From assembly GCA_030530425.1 (NCBI GenBank), contig JAUMVA010000001.1, positions 102,881 through 166,880 of the forward strand: a stretch of 64,000 bases of DNA, given 5' to 3'. A program made the position numbers and the translations under genes. The notes below the pieces were generated by a model, which had not been told where the DNA came from, made no database searches, and saw only the letters and a program-made list of their open reading frames with translations. Source of the stretch: Candidatus Saccharimonadota bacterium (GTDB lineage: Bacteria; Patescibacteriota; Saccharimonadia; Saccharimonadales; Saccharimonadaceae). Shown here one piece after another: positions 17,076-26,600 of this stretch (within the stretch, counting starts at the first letter, position 1; each line of letters opens with the position of its first letter).

Positions 17076-17681
17076 ATGAAGAAAAAAGATACCTTTATCA
17101 AAATTTTACCGGTAATTATCATTATTTTAATTATTGCAATGGCGATTTTTGCGATTGTGTCTGTTGGTCGAATGCTATTAAAAAACGCTAATAATAATCC
17201 AACAGTTACTCAAACTAATATTTTACGACAGGCTCTGCTAACAGCTGACAATGATCGTAGCGTAAAGATGACAGTGCGTGGTCCAATTGTGGCACAAGAG
17301 AATTTTCGCTCGTATCAAATTCGCATCTCACCAACGAATCGTCTTTTGACTACATATAAAGGTTACCTAGGTGAACAAATCGGACAAGTTAGTTTAGATA
17401 ACAATATCCCAGCTTATGAACAATTTATTAATTCCCTAGATAAGGCAGCGTTAGCAAATAGCACTCCTTTTACAGCTGAAGATCTAAATGGCATTTGCGC
17501 AACTGGTACAGTAACTGAATTTGATATTATGCAGGGTGAAAAATCATTAGCTCATCTTTGGACTTCAACTTGCAGTGGTTCAAAAGGATCGCTGAAGGCA
17601 AGCGTTGATCAAGTTAAGAACTTGTTTTTAGCACAAATTCCTGATTATTCAAAAACTTTATCAACGGCTGGAATTAGATAA
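17076..17681 (+). CDS. Membrane-anchored hypothetical protein, 201 aa
   Basis: A short basic N-terminus (MKKKDTFIK) is followed by a membrane helix ILPVIIIILIIAMAIFAIVS (about 10-35) and an extracytoplasmic domain of about 160 residues containing two cysteines (in NGICATGT and TSTCSGS) that could form a disulfide. The topology fits a signal anchor. No family recognised. The consensus promoter sits 6 nt before the ATG and there is no Shine-Dalgarno sequence, so the mRNA is probably leaderless. The stop shares one base with the mutM start (TAATG). Confidence 0.75.
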   Translation: MKKKDTFIKILPVIIIILIIAMAIFAIVSVGRMLLKNANNNPTVTQTNILRQALLTADNDRSVKMTVRGPIVAQENFRSYQIRISPTNRLLTTYKGYLGEQIGQVSLDNNIPAYEQFINSLDKAALANSTPFTAEDLNGICATGTVTEFDIMQGEKSLAHLWTSTCSGSKGSLKASVDQVKNLFLAQIPDYSKTLSTAGIR

Positions 17682-18604
17682 TGCCTGAGTTGCCAGAGGT
17701 TGAAACAGTCAAACGTGGTTTGGCGAAGTTAATTATTCACAAAAAAATCATCAAAGCTTCAACTGATAATCCGAAAAGTTTTCCAAATAGTGATAATGAT
17801 GTGCGAGCCTTTTTAATTGGTGCAAAAGTAACGGCGGTACGTCGTCGGGCCAAAGTGGTATTGATTGATTTGGATAGTAATTATACTTTAGTAACACATC
17901 TAAAAATGACGGGGCAATTGGTTTACCGAGGTGATGAAAATTGGGGCGCTGGACATCCAAATGATAGTTTAATTGGCGATTTACCAGACAAAACTACCCA
18001 TGTTACTCTGATTTTTGACGATGGATCCAAGCTATTTTTTAATGATCAACGCAAGTTTGGCTGGATGAAGTTAATTGCGACAGCTTTGGTTGAGACGATG
18101 CCTTTTTTTCAAAAAGTTGGACCTGAGCCGTTGACTGATGATTTTACACCAAGTTCGTTAGCAGTAAAGTTACAACGACGGAAAAAATCAGCGATTAAAC
18201 CCGTCTTGCTCGATCAAACAACGGTAGCTGGAATTGGTAATATTTATGCTGACGAAGCGTTATTATTGAGTAAAATTCATCCTGAAACAAAAGCAGGTGA
18301 ACTGACTGAACGACAGATAGAAACCCTGACTGCTAACATTAAACGAGTCTTGCAGCATTCAATTGATGCTGGTGGCTCAAGTAGTAGAAATTATGTTGAT
18401 GCCGATGGTAAACGAGGTAATTATCTTGATGGCAATTTTGCTTATAAACGTGATGGTCAACCATGTCGAATTTGTGGCACAACGATCATCAAGACAAAAG
18501 TAGCTGGGCGCGGCACTCACATTTGTCCGCATTGTCAACCAACACCGATTGAATTAGCAAAGCGTCGGGAGAAAAAACTCAATGATTCAAATCTTGGCTG
18601 GTGA
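17681..18604 (+). CDS. mutM: Formamidopyrimidine-DNA glycosylase
   Basis: 307 residues, slightly long. It removes oxidised purines such as 8-oxoG and nicks the abasic site. Catalytic Pro1 and Glu2 are in the MPELPEVETVKRGL start, which also fixes the start codon. The H2TH DNA-binding helix-two-turn-helix is around LLDQTTVAGIGNIYADEAL (about 180-198). The C-terminal zinc finger is intact (CRICG ... CPHC, about 266-289). Zinc is thus kept here while lost in DnaG and PilB. An insertion with GAGHPNDSLIGDLPDK (about 89-104) accounts for the extra length. It overlaps holA by 23 nt. Confidence 0.95.
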   Translation: MPELPEVETVKRGLAKLIIHKKIIKASTDNPKSFPNSDNDVRAFLIGAKVTAVRRRAKVVLIDLDSNYTLVTHLKMTGQLVYRGDENWGAGHPNDSLIGDLPDKTTHVTLIFDDGSKLFFNDQRKFGWMKLIATALVETMPFFQKVGPEPLTDDFTPSSLAVKLQRRKKSAIKPVLLDQTTVAGIGNIYADEALLLSKIHPETKAGELTERQIETLTANIKRVLQHSIDAGGSSSRNYVDADGKRGNYLDGNFAYKRDGQPCRICGTTIIKTKVAGRGTHICPHCQPTPIELAKRREKKLNDSNLGW

Positions 18605-19490
18605 AAATACTTATTTTATTAAACAACGTCTAGAAACTTTAGGCTCGTTGATCACTAAAATTAATGGTGAAAAAATTGCAATTAGCGAGCTGCTAGACCT
18701 AATCGGCGCACAGAGTTTATTCAGTGAAAAACGTACAATTGTTGTATCGGAACTATCTACCAACAAGCCAGCTTGGGACAAAATAACAGAGCTAATTGAT
18801 GAGATAAAAGCAGATGTTGATCTGAATTTAATTTTAGTCGAAAATAAGCCGGACGGCCGTAGTAAATTAATCAAACAAGCCAAAAAAGAAGGTTGGCTGG
18901 AGGAATTTGCTTTACCAAAAAATAGTTTTGAAGCGGCTAAATTGCTTGAATCTGAGGCAAAAAAACTTGGCATTAAATTTCAGACTGGTGTTGCAAAAAT
19001 GATAGTTGATCGGGTTGGGGTTGAGATGTGGGCTGGCTATGAAGCGTTTGAAAAGCTATCAGTTTTAGATCAAAATATTACACCAGAATTAGTTGAGAAG
19101 TATATAGCGCCATCCTTGGAAGTTGATGTCTTTGCTTTAATGGACGAAGTTTTTGCGCGAAAAGCTGATATTGTTAGTGGACATCTTGATCAAATGGAGC
19201 GAACTGGTGTAAATTGTTTTCAGTTTTTTGGTTTAGTAACAAGCCAGGTAAGTAATTTATTATTAATAAAAATGTTAGGGCGGGAGGCGGCTCAAGAATC
19301 GGCAAAAATTCATCCATTCGCAGCTAGTAAGTTGGAGTCGGTGGCTGATCAATATAATTTAGAACAAATCAAACAATTGATTAAAATCTTGACCGCCACT
19401 GATTTAAAAATAAAAACTACTTCAATTAAAGATTGGGAGTTGGTTAAAATTAGCTTGTTGGAGATTATTTACGTTTTGGACAAAAAATAA
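18582..19490 (+). CDS. holA: DNA polymerase III delta subunit
   Basis: 302 residues. Delta opens the sliding clamp within the clamp loader. The N-terminal AAA+-like domain begins MIQILAGENTYFIKQRL (the family typically has a Tyr/Phe-Leu motif here) and continues with LLDLIGAQSLFSEKRTIVVSEL. The helical linker and the C-terminal collar helices follow (VDVFALMDEVFARK, ending in LKIKTTSIKDWELVKISLLEII, of which SLLEII is typical). It starts inside the end of mutM and is followed by a terminator shared with rpsT. Confidence 0.85.
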   Translation: MIQILAGENTYFIKQRLETLGSLITKINGEKIAISELLDLIGAQSLFSEKRTIVVSELSTNKPAWDKITELIDEIKADVDLNLILVENKPDGRSKLIKQAKKEGWLEEFALPKNSFEAAKLLESEAKKLGIKFQTGVAKMIVDRVGVEMWAGYEAFEKLSVLDQNITPELVEKYIAPSLEVDVFALMDEVFARKADIVSGHLDQMERTGVNCFQFFGLVTSQVSNLLLIKMLGREAAQESAKIHPFAASKLESVADQYNLEQIKQLIKILTATDLKIKTTSIKDWELVKISLLEIIYVLDKK

Positions 19491-19518
19491 AAATGCCTCC
19501 ACCAACGGAGGTATTTTT
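19489..19518. terminator. Bidirectional terminator between holA and rpsT
   Basis: 12-bp stem AAAAATGCCTCC / GGAGGTATTTTT (one G-U), loop ACCAAC. A tract before and T tract after allow use from both sides. It begins within the holA stop codon. Confidence 0.85.
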
Positions 19519-19530
19519 AACTTGAAAGCA

Positions 19531-19785
19531 TTATTTTAATTTTACGTTAGCTTCTTTAGCGATTTTTGCTAGGTTAGCTTTGCGGCGGCTGGCAGTATTT
19601 TTCTTGATTAAACCTTTTTTAACGGCTTTATCAAGTTCACTCTGAGCCGCTGAAAGGGACTTTTGGCTTGGTTTAGCTATGAAAGCTTTGGAACTAGCTT
19701 TTAATGCATCTTTGGTCTGGCGATTTTTTGCCGTACGCTTGATGGTTTGTTTAGCACGCTTGATAGCGGATTTAATGATTGGCAT
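19531..19785 (-). CDS. rpsT: Small ribosomal subunit protein bS20
   Basis: 84 residues, all-helical and strongly basic, with the family start MPIIKSAIKRAKQTIKRTAKN and the typical end KKGLIKKNTASRRKANLAK. S20 binds 16S rRNA early in 30S assembly. AAGGAAA lies before the ATG and a clear minus-strand promoter lies upstream (19831-19859). Placing rpsT next to holA on the opposite strand is common in bacteria. Confidence 0.95.
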   Translation of the reverse strand: MPIIKSAIKRAKQTIKRTAKNRQTKDALKASSKAFIAKPSQKSLSAAQSELDKAVKKGLIKKNTASRRKANLAKIAKEANVKLK

Positions 19786-19830
19786 TTATTTCCTTGATTA
19801 AAAATTAAATAATATTATTAACTCTGGTTA

Positions 19831-19859
19831 ATTATACCGAAAAAAAGTTGATTTGTAAA
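19831..19859 (-). promoter_or_regulatory. Promoter of rpsT
   Basis: Minus strand TTTACA (19854-19859), 17-nt spacer, TATAAT (19831-19836). The leader is about 40 nt. Confidence 0.8.
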
Positions 19860-19908
19860 GGGAGGCGAGACTATTTTTCATGATTTAGTCAAAAGCATAA
19901 CCATTATC

Positions 19909-19937
19909 TTGACAAAATGATAAAAATTTGATATAAT
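19909..19937 (+). promoter_or_regulatory. Perfect-consensus promoter of the DHH-like gene
   Basis: TTGACA (19909-19914), 17-nt spacer, TATAAT (19932-19937): an exact match to the sigma-70 consensus. Start near 19944, leader about 45 nt. Confidence 0.85.
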
Positions 19938-19988
19938 GGAAATATCTATTTATAATATCAAACATAAAAACATCAGCAAAAGGCAATC

Positions 19989-22016
19989 ATGAACAACATT
20001 AGCGCACGTGACACTTTGATTGAACAAATCAAAAAATCAAATAATATTTTAATTGCATTAAATGCGAACCCAAATATCGATGAGTTAAGCTCCGCTTTGG
20101 GTTTAAATTTAATTTTGAATAAAACGAATGCGCATGTAACGACAATTTTTAGTGGCCAAACACCTAATGTGTTGAAATTTTTAAATCCAGACGCAGTGTT
20201 CGATCGGACGGTTGATGGGTTACGTGATTTCATTATTGCGCTTGATCCAGCGAAGGCTGATTATGTTCGCACTAAAGTTGTTGATGGTATGGTGCGTGTT
20301 TCAATTACTCCAAGTAAAGCTGCCGTAACGGTTGATGATCTTGAGTTCTCACAGGGTGATTATAATGTTGATTTAGTGATTGCTTTGGGCGTTAAAGATC
20401 AAAACGATCTTGATCAGGCTTTGCAAGCGCATGGACGAATATTACATAATGCTTACGTAGCCTCAATTAGTATTGGATCAATGACCAGTGAGCTCGGTAA
20501 TTTAAATTGGCAAGAACCAACTTTGCAATCTTTTGCGCAAGTTGTGGCGGACTTAAGCTTAAGTCTGGAACCACGCCAAGATGATGATAAACCATCTGAC
20601 GGGGTGATTATCGATAGTTCAGTCGCGACAGCTTTGATGACAGCTTTAGTGGCGGTGACCGATCGCTTTAGTAATGTTTCGACTACTCCGGAAGTTATGA
20701 GTCTAGCGGCAGTGCTAATGGAGCAGGGAGCAAATCAACAATTAATTAGTGCTGAACTGGAGGCATCAAAAAAAATAGAAACTAGATTGGTTAACGAAGA
20801 AATTACCGAACAAGTGCCAGTTCAACTCGAGCCAGTTCAAGAACCAGCACCAGCTTTTGATCAAGCAACAAAAATTGATCATCTTGAATCGGAGACTGAT
20901 AGTCAGTCAGCGCCATCTACAGAAACAGATCAATCATCAATAGCCGAACCAATTTCGTCGACATCTGGTCAGACAAAACCTGATCCAGAAAGTTTGCAAT
21001 CTGATATGGTGACTAAAATCGATCAAATTATTGATCAAATAGCTGATACTGATAAAGATTTATTGACACAGCCAGTAACTAATACTCAAAAATTGGAAAT
21101 TTCGACAAATTCAACTGACGATTCCTTGGTAAAGCTAGAAGTGCAATCTGAAGTAGTTGAGCAAAAAAATGATTCAGCTGAGTTAGAAAAAGCCTCGGTA
21201 GATCAGCCAATCGAAACAGCTCAAGAAGAGACTAACTCTGTTGAAGCGCCAATTCCAAATCCAACTGTCGATTCGCCGTTAGCGGCAGCACCACTACCGT
21301 CTTCAGACGAGCCAGAATTAGTATTGCCAAAAATTAAAATGCCTCCTCGTAAGATAACTAAAGATAGTGAATCTTGGAATAAAGTTAATAAGTTTAAGCA
21401 GGCCTTTGCAAATCGTCTAAAGGAGACCCAACAAGTTGATCAGTTAGCTACCGAACAGGAATCAGTTTCAGACGGTTTGACTAAAGCAATTACTAAAGAA
21501 GCTGAAAAATCTGCTGAAACAAAACAAGCTAGCGGAAAATCAACTGGATCTAAATATAATGAACGGTTAAAAAAGAAGCCGACGAAGGTGATTGAACCAC
21601 CAGTTTCTCAGTCGCAGACCGGCCCGACCGTAGCTGAGCAAATTGATCAAGAATTAACTCGGTCTAACATGCCGCCAATGCCAACTATTCCTAGCGATAT
21701 GCCACTTCCACCAATGCCACCAATGCCACCAGAAATTGATCCAATGACAATGACTAGTTTGCCGCCAATGGGTCAGCCAGATTTGACTAATAATCCGTTT
21801 AACGATCTAGAAACGCCAAATTTAATCCCACCAATGCCACCGATTCCAACGCCACCGTCATTTGATCAAGGTCTAATACCACAACCACCGATTTTAAATC
21901 AGTCAGATCAGAATCCTCAGTCATTAGTACCGACTCCTCAAATTTCTCAGCCTGAGCCGCCAGCACCAGCACCGACTGAGCCGGTTTCAGAAAATCAATT
22001 TGTAATTCCTGAATAA
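19989..22016 (+). CDS. Degenerate DHH-phosphoesterase-like protein with Pro-rich tail
   Basis: 675 residues in two parts. Residues 1-260 follow the layout of DHH-family phosphoesterases (NrnA-like): an N-terminal Rossmann strand with NANPNIDELSSALGLNLIL where active enzymes have HxxPDxDAxGS, then VDLVIALGVKD where they have a catalytic Asp, then ALVAVTDRFSN...AAVLMEQGANQQLI matching the DTGxF...GA region. Most metal-binding Asp/His are missing, so it is probably not a nuclease. Residues 270-560 are a low-complexity acidic/Gln/Ser linker, and 560-675 are rich in Pro and Met (repeats of PPMP). It could be a scaffold or nucleotide sensor. It has a perfect promoter and only a weak AAGG before ATG 19989. 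Confidence 0.72.
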   Translation: MNNISARDTLIEQIKKSNNILIALNANPNIDELSSALGLNLILNKTNAHVTTIFSGQTPNVLKFLNPDAVFDRTVDGLRDFIIALDPAKADYVRTKVVDGMVRVSITPSKAAVTVDDLEFSQGDYNVDLVIALGVKDQNDLDQALQAHGRILHNAYVASISIGSMTSELGNLNWQEPTLQSFAQVVADLSLSLEPRQDDDKPSDGVIIDSSVATALMTALVAVTDRFSNVSTTPEVMSLAAVLMEQGANQQLISAELEASKKIETRLVNEEITEQVPVQLEPVQEPAPAFDQATKIDHLESETDSQSAPSTETDQSSIAEPISSTSGQTKPDPESLQSDMVTKIDQIIDQIADTDKDLLTQPVTNTQKLEISTNSTDDSLVKLEVQSEVVEQKNDSAELEKASVDQPIETAQEETNSVEAPIPNPTVDSPLAAAPLPSSDEPELVLPKIKMPPRKITKDSESWNKVNKFKQAFANRLKETQQVDQLATEQESVSDGLTKAITKEAEKSAETKQASGKSTGSKYNERLKKKPTKVIEPPVSQSQTGPTVAEQIDQELTRSNMPPMPTIPSDMPLPPMPPMPPEIDPMTMTSLPPMGQPDLTNNPFNDLETPNLIPPMPPIPTPPSFDQGLIPQPPILNQSDQNPQSLVPTPQISQPEPPAPAPTEPVSENQFVIPE

Positions 22017-22054
22017 AATATCAATTAAATTAGACAATTGTTATTAATCATAAT

Positions 22055-22702
22055 ATGAACATTCAGAACGATAGTATTATTCTGGTTGATAAACCGCAAG
22101 GAATAACAAGTTTTGGTGTGGTGGCGCGAATTCGTCATCAACTTTCGCAGCAGTTAGGCAAAAAAGCGAAAGTGGGTCATACTGGCACGCTCGATCCGTT
22201 TGCGACTGGTCTAATGATTATCGTTACTGGTAAGATGTGTAAACAAGCTAGTCAATACACCAAACTTGATAAAACCTATCAAGCAACTTTCGTGCTCGGT
22301 AAAACAAGCTCTACGGCTGATGTCGAAGGCAAGCTTCGTCGGATTAATAGTCAGCAACCATCTCGTACAACGATAGAAGCAGTAATGGACTGTTTCCTTG
22401 GCGAAATGTGGCAAACTCCGCCAATCTTTAGTGCAATCAAGATTAATGGTCAGCGAGCTTATAATCTGGCGCGACAGGGGAAGAGCTTCGAAATTCCGCG
22501 GCGACGAATTATGATTTATGATTTAGAAATTATTGATTATAATTACCCACAATTAACGATTCGTGTTGCTGTTTCATCGGGGACTTATGTACGTTCATTA
22601 GCAGTAGATTTAGGTAAGATGCTTGGTACGGGTGCCTATTGTCAGCAGCTTCGCCGTTTGTCGATTGCTGATTATAACATTAGTCAAGCACAAGTGTTAT
22701 AA
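22055..22702 (+). CDS. truB: tRNA pseudouridine(55) synthase TruB (short form)
   Basis: 215 residues, against about 300 in E. coli. It makes pseudouridine 55 in the T loop of tRNAs. Family marks: DKPQGITSFGVVARIR (11-26), the catalytic Asp in KVGHTGTLDPFATGLMII, TYQATFVLGKTSSTAD, PPIFSAIKINGQRAY and SSGTYVRSLAVDLGK. It stops after LRRLSIADYNISQAQVL, so the C-terminal PUA domain is absent, as in other short TruBs. There is no Shine-Dalgarno sequence. A CATAAT abuts the ATG and is not a convincing promoter, so it may be read through from the gene upstream, 38 nt away. Confidence 0.93.
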   Translation: MNIQNDSIILVDKPQGITSFGVVARIRHQLSQQLGKKAKVGHTGTLDPFATGLMIIVTGKMCKQASQYTKLDKTYQATFVLGKTSSTADVEGKLRRINSQQPSRTTIEAVMDCFLGEMWQTPPIFSAIKINGQRAYNLARQGKSFEIPRRRIMIYDLEIIDYNYPQLTIRVAVSSGTYVRSLAVDLGKMLGTGAYCQQLRRLSIADYNISQAQVL

Positions 22703-22724
22703 TTTAACTTATTATTAAATAAAG

Positions 22725-22754
22725 TTGCTTTTTTAAATTCGCTTATGTTAAAAT
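22725..22754 (+). promoter_or_regulatory. Promoter of the surface-protein genes
   Basis: TTGCTT (22725-22730), 18-nt spacer, TAAAAT (22749-22754) preceded by TGT (extended -10). Start near 22761, about 22 nt before the ATG at 22783. Confidence 0.65.
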
Positions 22755-22782
22755 AAGATTAATTAAAGTGAGGAATAACCCA

Positions 22783-23553
22783 ATGTTTGGTAAAAAGAAG
22801 CAACCGTTAGTAATTGATACAGAGCAACAATCGTCGCACCAAGATCAGCCGACGTCAGATTCGACAGAAAGCCATGTCAAGATTGACCAACAGACTAAAC
22901 AATTAATTAAAGATCACTCGCATGAAACACATCGTTCGCTACTGCAAAAAGTCAAGCAAAATACACTGCTGAGCGTATTGATTATTATTTTTATGGTCGC
23001 TTTAGTATCGTTTGCGGTGTGGTATGTTTGGGATAAGGTAGCGACTGATCAGAAGAAAAAAGATCAAGCTAATGCTGAAGAAGCTTCTAGGCTAATTGCT
23101 GAAGCTGCTATATCTGGCGATTTAACAAAAGAAGAAGAAACTGAATGTCGCAGTCAGGGTGGTATTTCTGAGCCATTAGAAGAAAAATGTCTTATTGATA
23201 AAAAAATGAAAAAAATCGATAAGGTTTTGTCAGAACAAAAAGATAAAATTACTGATCGAGACAAGGAAAAAATGCTGAACGAGCAGTTATATCTTTTAGA
23301 AGTAGAAATGAATAGAGAAAAGCTGGATCAAATTGCTGAGCAAATTGACAAAATGCAAGTGAAATATACTACCTATGCGTATTTGGCGGGGATATATGAA
23401 CAACTTGATGTCGAAAAATCACTGATTTACTATCAAAAAGCTAAAGAAGCTTTTGAGAACCGCGAAGATGATGGTCGTCCTGAAGATTGGAGTTCGGAGA
23501 TTTTTGACAATTTAATTAATGATCTGAAAAAGCGAGTTGCTGCTAAAAAATAA
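22783..23553 (+). CDS. Single-TM protein with helical, TPR-like outer part
   Basis: 256 residues from ATG 22783, preceded by GAGG 9 nt away; a GTG at 22768 in frame lacks any site. A polar, Gln/His-rich cytoplasmic tail (1-57) is followed by one membrane helix (TLLSVLIIIFMVALVSFAVW, about 60-82) and a charged helical domain with one likely disulfide pair (TECRSQGG ... EKCLIDKK). The end contains a TPR-like pair of helices (YLAGIYEQLDVEKSLIYYQK). No family recognised. It is the first of three collinear envelope genes and could anchor or assemble the two giants that follow. Confidence 0.68.
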   Translation: MFGKKKQPLVIDTEQQSSHQDQPTSDSTESHVKIDQQTKQLIKDHSHETHRSLLQKVKQNTLLSVLIIIFMVALVSFAVWYVWDKVATDQKKKDQANAEEASRLIAEAAISGDLTKEEETECRSQGGISEPLEEKCLIDKKMKKIDKVLSEQKDKITDRDKEKMLNEQLYLLEVEMNREKLDQIAEQIDKMQVKYTTYAYLAGIYEQLDVEKSLIYYQKAKEAFENREDDGRPEDWSSEIFDNLINDLKKRVAAKK

Positions 23554-23617
23554 TTATTTGATATTGAAGCCACTGAGTAACTATTAACGAAAATGATGAA
23601 CTAAATTAAGGAGACAT

Positions 23618-26600
23618 ATGTATCACAAGAGACACTTTTTAAATAAACTAGTAAAATTTGCTCTACCAATGTTTGTCTGCGCGCTGTTTAGTTTATTCTT
23701 TGTATCGGCTTCTAATGACGGCTTTGCAATGGCAAAGTCTAAAACTAAGTCTGGAAGTGACTTTGAGAGCATATTTGGTGATTATTATAAAGGTAAAGGT
23801 AAAAAATATGGAGCTGTTGCTTATTATGACGTGCATGGTAATGATATAAAATCCAAACACATTCAAAGTTTGACTACTTATAGACCCTCAGAATATACTC
23901 CTAATAATATTTTTACCAATGTTATTAAACCAAAAACGGGCGGTAAGCAAAAGGGTGTCACTGGGGAACCTTATTATGCTCTTCCTACTACGAGTTTAGC
24001 AGAACCTATAGGAAAACTTAAACCTGACGAAATTAAAGCGTTGTATAAGGGTGCGTCTTCAACTGTAAAAAATAGTGCTATTTATTATTTTGATAATGTT
24101 AAAGGTTTTTTTGATAATATTGAAACAAAATTCAAAAGCGAAAAAGACGCTCATAGGCGAAGGGGATTGGAATTTATTCTTCATTCAGCAGCGGGCATTA
24201 AATACAACGAAGCTGACAAAGCCAAACGATACGAAGAATTTAAAAAGAATGGTGGTTTTGGTGAAATGAATGTTAGAATGACCCTTCAGATGATGAGAAG
24301 TAAAGAGATTGCGCAGTATGATGAAGATAATTCAGGAGATGAAAAACTTTCAGAAGGAAAGAAAAACAAAAAAGACCCCATATTTATAAATGTTGGTAAG
24401 ACTAATACCGCTTATGTTGATGGTAGACAAGTAATGACTGAAGAACCTAAAAAGCGGACGATAAATAACAATATTGTTGCCTATGAAGATAATAATATAC
24501 AAGATAGTCTAGTAGTAGTTATGTGGGCAAAGCGTGGTGGCGAATATAAGCCATTATGGATTCTGCGTTTACAATGTGCTAACCCAATTGGTGCATCAAC
24601 TCTTGAAGGACATTGCGAAGAAGCCTATGGTGTTTCAGTTTCGGCTGATAAAAAATCTGTTAACTTACCAAAAAACGGTAAAACAACGGTAACTTTTAAA
24701 TATAATATTACTAAAGATGAAGAAGGTTTTTCATCTGATAATACTAAGGTTAACTATAACATTTTTGCTGGTAGTGCTCCTAAAACCAATGACTTATCGA
24801 TTTCGGAAGCAAACATTAAAAGACAGAAGTCATCTACTGGGGGTAAGGTTGATGACTTTAAAAATCCAGGGGGAGATACTAAAAAAGTTAGCACGTCAGC
24901 TCCGAAAGGAATAAAGAAAACGGATTCATATTATGAAGAAACTGTAGAAATTAGTGAAGACACAAAGTCAAAAAATTGGTTTGAGACTAGTCCTGGGGTG
25001 TCGGGTATTGTCTGTCGAAGAATTACTGCTAAACCTGGCGAAGGAGTCAAAGTCAAAAAAGGCGATACTTGCCCTAATCTAGTTGGTGATGATAGTGAAT
25101 GTGTGACGATAAAACTCGGCACAATGGATCCGGATGGCGGTCTGTTCGTTAATGATCTTGTCCCGAATATTGCCTCGATTGGCACGCCAATAAATGAACA
25201 ATACAATGGTATTAATAGCTATGTTCTTCGACCTGCTCAATTTACTCAACGAAATAAAACAATTAACGCTTCTAGTGGTTGGCACGCTAATGATTCAACT
25301 AGTGCTCGTGATGAGTTTGTAAAGAATGTAAAAAAAGGATGCGCTGATTTTTGTTCAGATGATAAACATCATAGACGAGAATGTGGTATAACTGGCATGA
25401 ATCCAGTTCCTAATTCGACATCGTGTAATTGTAAAACCTGTCATGATAAAGAAGGATGGCCTTACGCCTGTAATTGTGATACTTGTTACCAATATTCTGG
25501 AACTGGAACCTGTTCATATAAGTATCGTAAAATTAATAATGCTAAATGGGAAATTACTAAATTTATTGTTCGCCCGGAAGACAGTACGCCTGAAAAGATC
25601 GGAATGTCTTCCAAAACTGGTACAGATAAAAACCCATGTCAGTATTATCGCGCTGAGGCGATAAAACAAGGCGCAAAGGCAAATAATATCAAATGTGATA
25701 CTTATAGAAGTGGTACGTTTAATTCTGATAATATTAACACTTATCATGTTGATAATGGTTTTGAAAATCCATATAACAATAGTCAGACAGAATTTTCGAC
25801 TTCGTTTAATACTTTCACAATTATAACCCCTGCGACTGGTGGTATAAATGAAAAAGTCAAATCAGCACTTAATGCTGGTGGTATGGCTCAGTATACTGTT
25901 GAAAATGATTTACCAGTCGGCTCAAAAGTCTGTTTTGGTTTATCTATGGATCCTTGGTTAGATTGTGATAGCGATGGTAATTGCCCAGGTGGGGTTACTA
26001 AAACTGGTGATTGGCGTCATTCTGCACCAAAATGCTTCATTGTTTCGAAAAAACCGTATTTTTCAGTTGAAAATGGTATGATTTTAACAAATGGAAAAAT
26101 CTTGACTAATATCAACTTGCGCGACAATGGTCAAATAAAAACCGGCTCTTGGTCGGAATATGCGACAATTGCTCGCAAATCAATTTCTTCCAATTTTGCC
26201 ACTAATGCAGCTACGTTTGGTGGTACGAATAACCCTAAAGATAAGTGGAACTATTTGACTTTTGCGAATAACCCAGAAAATGGCAATTTTGATACAAATC
26301 CAACTGGACAAATGATTAATCCAATCAGTTTTTTCCGTAATAATGCCCCACCAAACGATGATTCAGTGAAATATGCCAATACAACTATTCATCGTCATAA
26401 AAATGATACTAAAATCAATTCTGGTTTAGCTCCGGGTGTTCATTATTATGATAGTGATAAGGTGGAAATTACGGGTAACATTGCTCGTGCGGCTAATGGT
26501 CAACAAATTGTAATCGTTGCTAAAAAAGATTTAGTAATCAATGATAATGTTACAGAGATCAATGCGTGGTTATTGGTTGGTGGACAATTAGCAACTTCGC

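Noticed and set aside
21640..22010. Repeated CCACCAATGCCACC-like units as a DNA repeat element
   Set aside because: They are in frame and code for the Pro/Met-rich tail of the 675-aa protein; no spacer pattern of a CRISPR array.
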